A DNA stretch of 64,000 nt from Rhynchonema sp. JSB1_4 (GCA_030248065.1 JASAMV010004253.1:1-64000), one strand, 5' to 3'. Shown: positions 21,183-34,135, counted from the stretch's first letter. Numbers and translations are program-made. Notes: a model not told the origin generated them from the sequence alone.

Positions 21183-22554
21183 TTAAAGCTTGCTTGGCCA
21201 GATTCAAAAATGCGCCGGTTACACGTGTTTTGGCAAACAAAAGAAAGAGATTGAGCCGAGAAACATGATGACAAGTTCCAGCTGGCTGACCTCAATTTTT
21301 GCGTGCTTACGCGAACAGCAACGTCGTTCAACACACAAATGTTTTGGGAGTCAAAAGGGAATTTACGCACCGAGGTGAAGAGCGTGTTTTTTAAAAAGTA
21401 CATGCGTTTCTCTTTCTTTCATTTCCGAAATGCGTGGAACCGGAACATTATTGGATCCGTTCAAGTCAACTTCAAAATCCGTCGTCTCATGAGTTAGTGG
21501 TTGGACTATATGCACATAATACATAGATTACATAGTATGTATACATTGCTTTAGCAGGCAAGCCGTCCTACTCGGGCAGAAAAAATGGAAAACACTTGAC
21601 TTCTTTTCAGTGCAAGCGTCATCCAGATTTTTATTTTGCGCATTATGCCCCGCATGTGCACTGTGCGTTTGCTTGATGTGCGCGCAATAACAACCCAAAA
21701 CTATGTATGTACAGTAGGTGCCGGAGTTTTCCACAGAGAGCCCCTGGATAGAGCCCTCCAACGCTCCATTTGGGGCAAAATATTTTCCAAGCATTGGTGG
21801 CAAAAAGATTTTTCTCCCAAACATGGTGTAAATGGCTCATCTTCGCACATTTTTGAGTAGCAACCGTTACAAGGTCGATTTGCACGTGCACGCAAAGCGA
21901 TTGTGATATAACATTACACAGATGAGTTCCACAAATAAATGTCAATTTCAAATAAATAGAATATATATCAATATAAATGTCAAAACTCCTTTCCCATAAT
22001 TTTTCGAATAGAACCCCGGGGGGTTATATGGAACGTTCCTATTCATCACGTAACAAACAGGCAACTTTATAAATTGACGCAATAGCAGCTGCAGTATAGC
22101 TCCCGCCCGCACACCGAAATCCAGTCAAGCACGACTGTTATGTAAGTCGGAGACCACTATCGCAATATCCCTACGTCAAGCCAAAACAACAGAGTGTTTT
22201 GTCTTTTTATTATCAGTCGATCTCGGCATTATCTCGTGTGGTATAATCTATACATCGGAGCTAGCATGGTAATGCTAAGCGACATATGGTTCATCCCCTA
22301 TAGTGCGCTTTCTGAAAATTTTGATCGTGCGCTATTTCAACAATACTCAACCGAATGAGCTCAAACTTGCACACAATGTATATACCGTGCCCCAAAATGG
22401 CCACACAAAATTTCATCCCGCTGCGTGCCCACACGCGCAATCGCGGGCAAGATACAGTTGTCATTTTTGTAAAAACGTTCTTCTCCTTTTTTTTTTCCAC
22501 AAAAAACTAGTCAGGGCCCAGACGTTACTGAACACCAGAAATGTTAATATCGCA

Positions 22555-22830
22555 TATAGGGTTTTCGCACACGAGAAACACGATGGTGCTATCGCCGACT
22601 TCGTAACTCCACGACTGAGACCGGTTCCAGACCATGACCACGACTTTTTGTATGTAAAGTGTGCTTCCCGAAGTAAAATTTCGCCGAAAAGTTGGGTTAC
22701 CAGAACTATTAAAGTTGTTTATGTGGTTTTCGTACTCGAGAAACACGGTGGTGCTATCGCCGAGTTCGTAACTTTTAGTATGAACGGTTCCAGACCATGA
22801 CTTTTTGTACAGAATGTGTTGTTCTAAAGC
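22555..22830 (+). repeat. Imperfect tandem duplication of about 170 bp
   Basis: The segment with GAAACACGATGGTGCTATCG, then GGTTCCAGACCATGAC and GACTTTTTGTA, is repeated with base changes and one shortened gap (first unit 22555-22680, second 22720-22830). It is not coding in any consistent frame. Confidence 0.7.
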
Positions 22831-22984
22831 CAAAATCAGCGGTTATATGTGTTTTTAATTTTTGTTACGTCAAAAATATATTAATTCCAATTCGTTAAAT
22901 GTTTTTCAGCTCAAAAAGAGCCATAATGGACGCTCAGACACACACAATAATGCATTAGTGCACGCTACGTAGTTGCCTGATTCA

Positions 22985-23095
22985 TAAAGCGCACAATGTA
23001 TTAAACACAACACACAGCCAGCCAGCCAGCACACACACACACAGGCAGGCAGGCAGCCAGCACACACACACAGCAGGCAGCAAGCACAACAGGCA
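22985..23095. repeat. Microsatellite of CA and CAGC/GGCA units
   Basis: Interleaved (CAGC)n, (CA)n and (GGCA)n runs. The reverse-strand cysteine-rich ORFs here are translation of the repeat. Confidence 0.8.
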
Positions 23096-23143
23096 ATGCA
23101 GCAATGCACGCGTAGTTACATATGTAGTAAAGCTTGTGAAGGA

Positions 23144-23218
23144 GATTGGCGAAGCGATGTCCGAGCGGTATAACGCGCAGCACTGAATATGAAAGGCCGC
23201 GGGTTCAAACATTCACGC
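23144..23218 (+). repeat. tRNA-like fragment (possible SINE head)
   Basis: TGTCCGAGCGGTATAACGCG resembles the A box/D arm of a Leu- or Ser-type tRNA, and CGCGGGTTCAAAC resembles the B box/T arm at suitable spacing. The acceptor stem and anticodon arm do not pair convincingly, so I read it as a tRNA pseudogene or SINE promoter and not a functional tRNA. Confidence 0.35.
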
Positions 23219-24081
23219 GCGCAACCAACTTTGTTGTATTTTTACAAACTTTTAATGAATTCTGGATAACATTTTTCAGTTTTTTCGTGTTTTTATTTGA
23301 GATTAATTATTAAGCACAGGTGCGGTTCGAAGTTTATGCGCTGTGATGTCATTCATGATAAAATACGCACAAGGTATCAACTTCCTAATTAAAATTGCTG
23401 TTGCTCTCTAATATTCGAAGCATTTCCGCATTTTATAATTTGACTTTTGATGGAAGATGGTAATTTTTACGTGACATTGAATCGAAGATCAGATGCGATG
23501 GCCGCCAACAAAGCAATCTGGAGACTGATGTTTGACACTCATTTCATTGCTGAAGCTGGAGGGACAGGGGGCATGGAAGTTCATTGCACAGCTTTGCTTG
23601 GTACTAAACCAACAAGTGCCATTCTCTGAGACGATGCGCATTCAATGCGCTATAAATGATGGTACCTAGGGTGTCAAATACATACCTGGCGGTAAATTAA
23701 AAAAAAATAAATAACTTGACAAGTTACCATGTTCCTCAAAAGCATAGACATGCGCGTGGGGCACTGCGTTAGTTTTGTTTCAGTGGTGGGTGAAGACGCA
23801 GACACAAGCGTGTCTCCATTGTTAGAACCCCATAGTGAAATCGAAACACAAAATTGGCCTTATGTCACGATAACCACCGATTCATATATATCCTGCCAAA
23901 AAGTACAGCATCCTTAAACTAACCCCCACACCTCATTGCGCTCATGTGCGTTGATTACTTGAGAAAAATCTGACGGTCGACATTTTCTTAGTTAGAACCA
24001 TTGCTTGCCGGAACTGAAAACTTTCTGTGCCTGATTTATCCGGGTTCTCTGTTTGACGCTTGCGCGATATAAAAGAACGAC

Positions 24082-24637
24082 ACAAGAAAGAAAAATGCCC
24101 CAAGGGGCATAAAAGAAATATGGTTCCCTGGCTGACTGGCATAAAAGAACGATACTAGCTTGCACGACTTTGCTGATGTTTCATTAGGCACTGGAATAAA
24201 CGTAAGTGTGTTCTGAGCTGTTTGATACCGAACAGTAGACATTGAACCATATTCCCGGCGCGAACTCTTTTGAACCAACGCCCAGCCGATATCGAAACTT
24301 TCGTGCAAACCCAGGCAACTGTTTCTTCTTTTCAACCTCACGACGGTAACTGTGCAGTCTTCGGTTGCGCACGATGGTTCAACAAGGAGAGGAGTAAAGA
24401 GAATATTGCAATCTTTCAATATCTCCGTGCCCTGTGTCTCTGGTGGCAAGACAGCACGCGCCGGGAATATGGTTCAATGTCTACTGTTCGGTATCAAACA
24501 GCTCAGAACACACTTACGTTTATTCCAGTGCCTAATGAAACATCAGCAAAGTCGTGCAAGCTAGTATCGTTCTTTTATGCCAGTCAGCCAGGGAACCATA
24601 TTTCTTTTATGCCCCTTGGGGCATTTTTCTTTCTTGT
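24082..24637. repeat. Long inverted repeat: two 181-bp arms around a 194-bp spacer
   Basis: Arms 24082-24262 and 24457-24637 are near-identical in opposite orientation, running from ACAAGAAAGAAAAATGCCCC to ATATTCCCGGCGCG. The spacer (24263-24456) is not palindromic. Overlapping ORFs on both strands share a peptide because the arms are complementary. It could be a foldback transposon. Confidence 0.8.
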
Positions 24638-24945
24638 ATGTATAATATGACATCTATATAGTGTGTGTGTAATATGTGCAATAATGCACTAATCTGTCTA
24701 TCTGAGACTGCGTGTGACAATGTAATAAAGTTACTCCCATGGTTAATATTTCGTGTTTTTAAATCAACGTTGTGAAATGATATTCCTAGTGGAACTGAGA
24801 GCGAAAACAACAGTTCTCTCTTTATTGCGTTCATTTTCATTTTCATGCACCCGTAAGTTTCTAGATCAACGTATGGTAAGTAACATCGGCGTATAATTTA
24901 TCCGACAATCCTGATTTTATAGTCACGCATCGACATTTCGGCGGC

Positions 24946-27900
24946 ATGTTGGCCATCATTGATTACTCAGCTCAACGATGTTTCACTCGTAGCATATATC
25001 GCATCGTGTGCTGTGTCACTGCATTTATTACACTGGTCACCGCATCCACGCCTGATCTCACGCCGTTAATTGTCGATGTAAACAGGTGAGCGCGTAAGGG
25101 GCAACTTTATTGTGCGTCGTTATAAGTAACACAACACCGATCGATCAGATCACGTGAACAATTCGCCGCAAGCACCCACAAAAATGGGAACAACTTTGCG
25201 CTGGTGACCCAAGCTAAACCAATGGGTGCAACCAAGCTGAGTCAGCTGCTGCCTGCACTGCAGTCCACCAAGTGCGCTTTTGTCCAGTGGTCCAATTGTG
25301 TGTGAGCAGTTTGACGGAAAATGTGGGAGGGCTCGCTGTTGACCGCGGTCGGCCGCCGGACAGTCCAGAAATTCGGCTATTTCTATTGTAGTCCGCGCAT
25401 GTGCGCAGATTGAGTGTTAACGCATCTGAGCAACAATGTTCTGTGCAAACTACAGCGCGATGAAGAGCGGGCCTTGAACGTGAAGAATCGTATGCAAGGC
25501 TACAACACACTTAGATAGCACAACGAATGCGTTGGCGACAACCCAGACACTCAGCTGCGTGTACAGAGATCTGAAGACGTGTACATCTGCATCGCACTGC
25601 TCCCTCAAATGTTGTCGGCCGACATTTCCAGCACCGTCCGTTCGCAATACCGTGTGCTGCGCGTGACGCCTCGGTCGGATGTGCAACTGTTGTTGTTACA
25701 ACAGCTGGCAGCGCACGATGACGACTATGACGTCGACTTTTGGAACAGTCCCCGGGCGGTCGGGGTGTCGGCCGACGTGATGGTGCCGCCGCAGGTCGAC
25801 CTTGAACGCATGCTCGCACAGAATGGCATTCAATACAATGTCACCATTGGCAATGTGAAGGGGTCAGTTTGAATGGTATAGTGAATTTCCTAATTCGCTG
25901 CGACACAGTAAAATACGCCCCATATACATAGATAATGTCAGGTTCGAAACCCGAAAATCAACTTCTGAAACATTCGGACAGCCAACGCACACGCAGCTTG
26001 CCAGCCAGCCAGGCAGCTGCGCGCATTACTATTTCAGAACCGCGCATGGTTAGCGTTCGGGTTTAGAACTTGACATCAAGTATGGGGCGTATTTTTCTGT
26101 GCGGCAGCGAATTGGAGATTTACTATACAGGAGAAATAACAGATCGCTGAAAAAACGTCTCTGATCGTCAGATTGTTAGAAGAGCGCGAGCTGAAGAAGA
26201 AGATTCGTTCGTCGTTTGGACGTCGACTAGCCGACGACGGGGGACGTAATCGACCCAAATACAATCTGTACGAATATGGAGGCTACGAAGATGTTAGTAT
26301 CTGCTACATTGATATACGACAACCAAACAGGCCTGTGCTAATGTTGTCAACGGAACTGCTTGTGTTTCGTTGCGCGAACGCTGCAGAATGCCTGTATTGT
26401 CGTCAAAGCCATCCCATTATCCAAATGTAGCACAAAAATGGAGAAGTCACTACCACGCAGAAGTGCCCAAGGCAACACCCTCCGCCCACCGCGCCCCCCC
26501 CCGCCAGCACAACGGGCAGCACAACCCCCCCCGGGAAAAAACCACAAAACCCTTTATTCATCGCATCGTACTTAGGCTGGTTTTCTAATTTCCATGCCAG
26601 CAATGTTGGTCTGTTCGCTTTCCCAGACAGACCGAGGCGCCAGGGCTCGTCAGTGCGAACGCCTCTGACAAATTGGCCTCCAAAACACCCCGCCAGCAGA
26701 GCGTGCTGTTGTCGCGCTGTGGTTATATTTCGCGTGTGCTGCATGGCATACACCTGGGGGTGTAGCAGCTGCATACGTTTACACAAATCACAAGCAGTTG
26801 CATTGACAACAATAGCATCAGCTCTCGATGTATGGAACCAATGACTCATACACCCAAATTTGAAGCTCTTGGTTTAGATGATCAAATACATGGAGGCGAT
26901 CGAGCTCAAGTATCCGCATTTGGCCAAAATCCGCGTGCTCGGCAAGACACATCAGCGCCGACCGATCACGACCATAAAGGTTGAATGAATGATTTTTATT
27001 CATTTCTTGTTATTCACTTCAGAGTCAAACATGTTTTACCTATTCAAAATGTGTGGCTTTCAGCTAGGCAATCCAGTTGACAACGAGGACAAGCCGGCCA
27101 TTTGGATCGATGGTGGAATCCACGCGCGCGAATGGGCCGCGCCGCACACTGCCATTTATTTTATTCATCATGTTCGTTTTTCATGAATTTCTATTTTTAT
27201 TCAAAATTGGTTTCGAGGAATTCGTCATGCGATTTCAGATTATATCACGTTACGGCCGTGATGATGACATTACACACATACTTGACCATGTAAATATTTT
27301 CATCACCCCCGTTGTGAATCCAGATGGATATGAGTACACGAGGAGCTCATTACAGCCAAAGGTTGTTATTCGATTTAACCATTTTACAAATGAATACTGT
27401 CGTAAATGTTTGAATTTCTGACAATAGATCCGTCTGTGGCGTAAGAATCGCGCGCCAAGCGAGTGTAACACCGACCGTTGGGGCCGCAAACGCTGCTGCA
27501 TGGGCGTGGATCTAAACAGAAACTTTCAGTTCTTCTGGGGACGTGAGTTCGGAAAAAATGTCATTTTTTACGAACGAATCCGCTTGGCTTGTGCTAATGT
27601 TGTCAACTCAGCTGCCTGTGTTTCGTGCAAACGCAGCCAGATGTCTGTTTGATAACGGAACGAACGTACACAATCCGAAATCGTTTGTGCACAAAAATGA
27701 CTTCGTGTAAGGTCTCCGAACCGAACCCAGACTCTTTGCTGGCTTTCCGGGGCCCTGCCATGACCACTAGGCTTGTACACAAATCTGACGGTTCTGTCCA
27801 CGTGTGGCTGTTGTTGTTTGTGGTCGTCAACACGCGTCTGCTCTCACTATTCAACCGCGTCCTCCTGGCATCCCTATTCATTTCGTCGCGCCAATTGAGC

Positions 27901-30817
27901 ACTGTTGTTAACATTGTCCTGGTCATCAGCATGTATGTATATAGTTTGCCTGAGTAATAGCCGAAATCCAGCCAACCAGCCGCGTTCGCACCAAAGAACA
28001 GCGCTACTGGCGCAGTTGCTTTGACAGCAACAACATTAGCCAAAAACCAAAACGAAATTATCCATAAAATGCTGCGCAGAGAGCGGCAGCAGTGATCATC
28101 CGTGCTCGGAGATCTACGCGGGCAAGGCGCCATTCAGTGAGCCAGAGTCGCAGGCCGTCAGAGACGCACTCATGTCACCTCCACTGCGCGGCAAAGTCGA
28201 TGCGTTCTTCACGCTGCACACGTACTCGCAGATTTGGGTGCATCCGTACGGTCACCGGGTGAAGGACTATCCCAGTGATAAGGACCAACTGGTGGGTATA
28301 CACATATACTTGCTGCAGATCGAGGGAAAAAGACTTTGGATGCCTAAAAAGTCTTGTTTCGTTATGCAGTTGGAGGGCATTGATTTGCGTGGAGCAACAC
28401 TTATACATACATACACCCAAAATCTCGAAAGCGCCACCGCCATCGGTGATTGAGCATGAATCAGAAAAAATGAGTTTGAAACGTGGGATGTCTGTATCGT
28501 ATTATACATATATTACGAAGGGAATCATTGACTGGTCACAGATTTTGTACGTTATGTTCAAACCAAATCAAATGAGATTTGGACGCAATGTGAAAAAGTG
28601 TGCCAAGAGTTTGCAATTTCACAGAAAACGCTAGGCGACGAAGCAGCGAAAGCGCTCAAGTCCGTCTACGGCACCGAATACGTGGTCGGCAGTGGTGCCG
28701 ACACACTATACCCGGCAGCCGGTGGATCGGACGATTGGGCCAAAGCTGTCGCCGGTGTTAAATATGTCTATCTACTCGAACTCAGGCCTGATGAACGACG
28801 TTAGTGTCATCACGTTTAGACACACCCTTTAATCCAAGAAAGCGACACTGACCAGCTTTGTGCGTGAAGCGGTGTGATGTTTAACGCGAACAGCTTCTGT
28901 ACCCTTTTGACTCACGCGGCCATCTGGTGGTGCATTCGTACCGACGATGACCTGGTGCACCGCCCGTCTGCGAAAGCACGCCGAAACGGGCACATACATA
29001 CATATAAGCACCTTGCTGCACAGTGTGTGTGGTGATGTTTCAGAATGGGATGGATTCATTCTCGACGAATCCGAGCTGATTCCGACCGGTCGCGAGACGT
29101 TCGAAGGCGTGAAGGTGGTCATTGATCAAGTGCTCAAAGATCACAGAATAACCAGAGCGGACGTTGAACGCAGTCGGTCAGGTACGAGCAGGTAATGCAT
29201 GTGCACGACGTGTTCGTTTCATGTTGTAGTCCGCTCGCGCGCGCATCGTTGTTTGTCTTTATACATATTTAGATATCGCGCGTGTGGTGTCATACAGGGA
29301 ACTGGGAACCGTGGTCTTGGATTTAGAAAAAAATTTAGTTCCCTGTCCCCGGTATGACCACACGCGCCCTTAGACGTCATCAGCTCTGTCGAACCCTCAG
29401 TTGCAGTGCCTGTCCGCAATTACTTCGGTCGGATCCATTGACCAAGGTCCACATTATTTTCCTTTGAACGCTTATTGTGATTTGACTTCAATATGGAAAC
29501 CAACGCAGTAACCTCCAACTGTTGGTCACCAACGTTTGGCCCCAAAAATTATACGACTACTGTATTGCATGTAGTACCAGCGCCCAATCATGTATTACCG
29601 ATCAGTGGTAAATAAAAAATTTTTTTATTCGAACCCTATTTTAAAAAAAATTTTTTTTAATTAACATTTTTTTTATACCAGCCAAAATCTGCCCAACACG
29701 ATAAAAAATGAGCGCTCAAGTACAGAATAGGGGTATTTTTGTTACACAATGTGTTCTAAGTGCATATAAGCACAGGTGATACGAAAACCATGCTATCGAA
29801 TGGTCGATAAGTACCAACCATAGTCAGGTACCATAACCAACCCGTACCCTTCCCCAGGTGGTGCGGGTGTGATGGTATGGCTTTCTGATATTCGGGATGG
29901 GAATTTTGGGTGAAATCATGACGTCTTGGTACACGACCAATGCAAATAAGCTGCACATAGTGTGAAATTAGAGTGAATACAAAATAGAATCACTCCTTTC
30001 GGGTCTGGGGCATGGATAAATAAATGCCCACCCAGTCACATGTACATGTGTAATCATATGAGAGGCCCTGTGAGTGTGCGCACTATGTCCAGATGCCACA
30101 AAACAACGATTATGGCACCCAATACACCCATGGTAGGGTTAGGTGATGTCAACAGCAGCAATTTTTATGCAAAAAAACAGCACTTTTAGAGCAAAAAAAA
30201 GAGAAATTTTCGAATTTTGAAATAATAAAAAAGTTTTTTTTAACTTTTGGAACGAATTTTTTTTAGAAAACCACTGTTACCGATACAATTTTTGGTTTTA
30301 AACTGTTTTTTGTCAAAACACGTCCTTCTGTCGTTGGTGTTTTTTCGTATGGCATGTTCCACTGCGGTTTCGTTCCTGGACAACTTTAGAATGCGTGTTG
30401 GAAAGTCGGTGGTTTCGAGTCCGCCTGCGGTCACATTCAGCTTCTGCTGCATTGTAGTATGTTTTGTTATACTAATCATGTTGTTGACGCAACGTTCCAG
30501 GGTATCAGTTTGGAAAACGACAAAAGTGCATAATAGATATTATACCCCAAACCACAGAATGTTGCAAGTTGCTAAATAAATCTGATAACATCAGATGAGC
30601 TGAAATACAAATCCAATCTCATGTTTCAGCTTCGGCGACGCGTTTAGTTCGCGTTGGCGCTTTTCGGAGCGGCGCGGCGATTGACGAGTGTCACGATCGA
30701 CGGTACGCGTGCAAACAGTGGGTGACGAAGGACAATCACGTCTGCGAGTCGGCCAAAATCTTCATGCGATTACAATGTCCGTTTAGTTGCAAATTTTGCA
30801 CACCGCCCACCTCATGA
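24946..30817 (+). CDS. M14A zinc carboxypeptidase with C-terminal ShKT domain (CP1, 11 exons)
   Basis: Secreted metallocarboxypeptidase removing C-terminal residues. Exons: 24946-25086, 25555-25862 (start uncertain; 25567 also fits), 26172-26292, 26878-26979, 27064-27171, 27239-27361, 27428-27542, 28080-28291, 28625-28799, 29044-29181 and 30630-30817; about 576 residues. Exon 1 gives a signal peptide (CCVTAFITLVTAS). Exon 2 is the activation peptide (QYRVLRVTPRSD ... DFWNSP ... VDVMVPP-like). Zinc ligands are in GGIHAREWAAP and LHTYSQ, substrate arginine in GVDLNRNF, tyrosine in TLYPAAGGSDDW and the catalytic glutamate in YLLELRPDE, so it should be active. The last exon encodes a six-cysteine ShKT domain (ECHDRRYACKQW ... 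CPFSCKFC), common in nematode secreted enzymes. CP2 downstream shares several exon lengths and phases, implying tandem duplication. Confidence 0.9.
25879..26125. mobile_element. Palindromic MITE with TA duplication in CP1 intron 2
   Basis: Ends TAGTGAATTTCC and its degenerate complement GGAGATTTACTA, with TA at 25877-25878 and 26126-26127. Inner arms share AATACGCCCCATA and its complement. Confidence 0.7.
29280..29370. repeat. Short inverted repeat in CP1 intron 10
   Basis: GCGTGTGGTGTCATACAGG on the left is mirrored by a CCGGTATGACCACACGCGC segment on the right, about 90 bases end to end. It is probably a very short MITE or hairpin. Confidence 0.5.
30330..30445 (+). repeat. B-box-like tRNA remnant in CP1 intron 10
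   Basis: GGTTTCGAGTCCGCC resembles a T arm, but no matching A box or acceptor stem could be paired upstream. I report it only as a possible SINE remnant. Confidence 0.2.
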
Positions 30818-31007
30818 CACAGAATTCGTGGAATTTTTATTATTTTTAACACAATTTTTCGACGTTTTTGAATTCTTTCTGTGTTCGCCTGTTGAAACAG
30901 CGGAGCGCTCATCCGCTGGTGACCATCTGAGCTTATAAACAATCTTGAACAACTACATTTTTATGGTGCGTTTTTATTTGTTGTGAAGTTTTATGTTTTT
31001 TGACGTC

Positions 31008-31238
31008 ATGGGGTGGCATTTTCGAAACGGTGTAAAGCTCAGTTGGGTGTAAAGGTCAGTGTAAGCTCGGTCGAAAGCTCGGTCGGTGTCAGCTCGGTGT
31101 AAACCTGAAACATTCCACGTTAACAGCAGGCAATGTTTCATGTCTACACCGAGCTGACACCGACCGAGCTTTCGATTGAGCTCACACCGACCTTTACACC
31201 CAACTCACCTTTACACCGTTTCGAAAATATCACCCATG
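31008..31238. mobile_element. Palindromic MITE, GTAAAGGTCGGT family
   Basis: Same family as 12262-12497. Left end ATTTTCGAAACGGTGTAAAG is mirrored at the right end. The central TTAACAGCAGGCAATGTTTC loop is conserved between copies. Confidence 0.75.
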
Positions 31239-31990
31239 GTTGTCTCCGTCATCCGTTTGTGATTTATGAGTGCATGCGATTTCTTGAGACTTTTTTGTAG
31301 TTCCATTTTCGTCCTCTGTTGTCCAGTCAACCAGGTGATTTATCCAGTAAACACAAAGAATATGAGTTCCATGTTCGTCTCGCAATTTTTTTCAAAAAAT
31401 GATTTAAAAGAAACAGTGCTCTAATAAAATTTTTTTTCAACTCTGCTGGTCAATAGAAGCATCTGGCGCCAAAACCAACATACTGTACCTATGTGCGGCA
31501 CGGGAATTTTCGGGGTCTAGAAATCCAATGGTCTGAAATGTTCGTCTTGGAATGAATCACAGTCGGACAAACTTCCTGGCTTGAGCCTGGAGGCTGACCA
31601 ACTTGCCTGTTGTATTAACTTTTATATAGAAGGCCATATTTCACAGCAAGAGCAAACAGCTGGTACACTGGTGTACCAGTAAAGACAAGAGTGCACTTTC
31701 TAACGTTCAGCTGTTTGCGTTGATCTTACGGTAGCCGTATCGAATTGCCGTTGTAAATACTCCAATACGTCGCTTAGCTTGATGAAGTGGTGATGATGTT
31801 GAGGTCAGCCAGACGAAGATCCCAAGACTCTGCGGTTGTCCTGACCGAGTACTACCACTCTGCAGTGCGGGTATACCGGACCCTCCCAAAGAAGGAGGAG
31901 GCACAACTGCCCTACGTATCTGCGGATTGTGTACAAAGAAGCCTCCTGAGGACAGAGGCCTGGCGAAAAATCCCCTGCAACACAGCAGAA

Positions 31991-33081
31991 CGTCGGTATC
32001 AGTAAAATTAAGACCAAGCCCCAACAAAAGACCAACCCCCTTTTTGTGTGCAGCGTGTAGCTGGCAAACTATTCTAAACATTCACCAAAAATTTTGTCTC
32101 AAAACGCTATGTACATTGAGTTACAGCATGTTGAAAACACCTGCTAGTCCCCGTTGGGGGTTGGTCTAGTTTCTTATTTTTGAAAAAGAAAACCAAGTTG
32201 GTTGGCGGAGGAATTTTCGCGGACAAAAAAGACCAAGCCCCAAAGCACGCGACCCCAACACACACACACACACACACAAGATTGCTTCAGCACATGATTG
32301 TTGCATAATACCCCAGCTGTGTGTGTGTGTTGTATTAGGGACTTTACGCTCTCTCGGTGAGTGCGTCGCTGCTGGCCCGATCATTACGTTTATAATGTAT
32401 CGTAAGGCGGCTTGGCTGTTGGCGTCTTTAGCACAGTGGCAAGCATATCTGACTGTGGTTGTGAGAGCCACGAGTTCGAAACTTCTCACAGACAAGCTTT
32501 TTGATGTTTTTCTTTATGTTTTCAATGTGTAAATATCAATGATTTCAACAAACAGAAACCAATCGCTTCACACCCGACGTTTGCTTCAAAATACAATCAG
32601 AAAAACCCGGCCCAAAAAATCGGGCCGGATAGGACCGGGCTGACTTTTTCTGAATCCGGCCATGCCGGACCGAGGTAACCTGATTCCCACCTCTGTAACA
32701 AGCATTTTGAATGATAATGCTGCATTTAAGACGTTTTCATGAACCCCGTATTGAATCATTTTCAAGCAGGCGAAAAATAAATGGCAGAGAAAATGGGGGT
32801 TGGACTATTTTTCGGTTTTCAACTGCTCCGCCAAGGGGCTTGGTCTATATTTATTTTTTTGTGAACTAAAACCAACCGACAAATTGCTTTGTTTTTGCTT
32901 GGATATGATGTTTCAAAGTCTACTTTTGTTTCTATGATGATCAGCAAGCTCCCTTACGTAGCCATGCCAAACATCAGCCTACCGAACCAAACCGTGTTGG
33001 AAATGCGGTCAGGCCAACTTCAAACGCTTTTTTCTCGAAAAAGTGGTTTGGGGGTTGGTCTTATTTTTACTGATACCGACG
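31991..33081. mobile_element. 1.1-kb element with CGTCGGTATCAGTAAAA ends
   Basis: CGTCGGTATCAGTAAAA followed by a TTAAGACCAAG stretch at the left is mirrored at the right by ATAAGACCAACCCCCA-type sequence read in reverse. The flanks both include AGAA, a possible short duplication. It contains a tRNA-like segment and CA/GT runs, but no long ORF. Confidence 0.6.
32415..32498 (+). repeat. tRNA-like segment (SINE-type Pol III promoter)
   Basis: TTAGCACAGTGGCAAGC fits a tRNA A box and CACGAGTTCGAAACT fits a B box about 35 bases on. Stems pair poorly, so it is not a functional tRNA. It lies inside the 31991-33081 element. Confidence 0.4.
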
Positions 33082-33959
33082 AGAAGTAAATGCTTGCTGC
33101 CGGCGTTTGTGAGAACTTCAGTTAGTCTGACTCAGTTAGTAGTATGATTCTCGGCTGAAGTGGGCTAGGTGGGAAAGGCAGGAAGTTGACAAAAGGCCAA
33201 TGTAGTATAACGAGGTGGACTTCTTTTTCGTGCACAGGTCTTCCTGGCTGGTACCTGAGCCTAACATAAAGCTATGTAGGATTTCTAAATAACAACTGCA
33301 GTTTCGTTGGCCTAGAACTTCAAACGATAACTTTATTGATATTTTGTGCCACAAACTCACATACTAAGCCGCCGTCTTTTCCTTGAAACCCGAGTGTAGC
33401 TGCTGGACTGAAAAAAACAACAAACAAGAAGGAAGGTAAGCAATATTTCAGTCTGATCCGTTGTTCCCAGGTTCGTAACAGTGTCCAAGTGAGCCGCATT
33501 CAGATTATTGAGCAAAGTTCATGAGATTTATTCATTATCATTAGACAGTATCGCGAACAGCCAATCAGAAAAGCATGCAACCAAATTCGAACATCGAGCG
33601 CGAGCACCATTCAGCTTTCCCACCGCAAACCTCGTTTCGCATGGTAATTGTTTAATTGCTGTTTCTCTTGTGGTTCGCTTTGAATTTCTCTGCCATCATT
33701 CAACGTTCCAGACGGGGAAATCGAACTATACCCTTGGCAACACCAATTTTCGTAACGGTCCCCTGTATGCCATGTGCGCAATCGTACATTATAGAAATAA
33801 ATTGAGGTTGTTGAAATGAAAGTGAACGGCTGTCAAAAAGATAATCTTTCTAAAATCTCGAAGCCAAATAACGGACTGCAGAATATGGACGGACACGCCA
33901 GCCAAACATACAGATCTTATCATCGATTTCGATAATCGCAAACGTGATTGATTTGTGAT

Positions 33960-34135
33960 CTATGATCAACTCACAGGCCGATATCAAACTTGCTGATCGG
34001 ATCGAACTTGCACCTTGGTCGCGTGAGATTTTTTAAAGTCGTCTACATGATGTTTTTGGGGTGCCACTAATTACGACCAGCTAGGGTGTTGCGTTCATCT
34101 TTGGTTTGCGAGAGCAACTTTTACGCTGGTCACAA
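33960..34135. repeat. Fragment of a GATCGGATC / GCTGGTC repeat family
   Basis: Shares AAACTTGCTGATCGGATCGA with 8045-8080 and a CACGTGAGATTTTTT-like centre with 40610-40725 and 41620-41735. The ends with a TTTTACGCTGGTC motif recur in opposite orientation. It is probably another MITE family scattered in both carboxypeptidase regions. Confidence 0.5.

Larger units (their letters stand above)
17778..24945. other. Gene-poor interval of about 7 kb
   Basis: I find no exon that I can tie to a protein family. The interval holds a G-free low-complexity stretch, a complete TTAA-type palindromic element, a tandem duplication near 22.55-22.83 kb, a CA/CAGC microsatellite, a tRNA-like fragment and a long inverted repeat. 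ORFs of 60-180 residues in it overlap on both strands and look random or repeat-derived. Confidence 0.55.

Noticed and set aside
22903..23212. Cysteine-rich reverse-strand ORFs resembling small secreted peptides
   Set aside because: They are read from the CA/CAGC microsatellite in three frames.
23144..23218. Functional tRNA gene
   Set aside because: A- and B-box-like motifs exist, but acceptor and anticodon stems do not pair.
24036..24650. Overlapping ORFs of 126-137 residues on both strands
   Set aside because: They share a peptide because the two arms are inverted copies; no splice support or homology.
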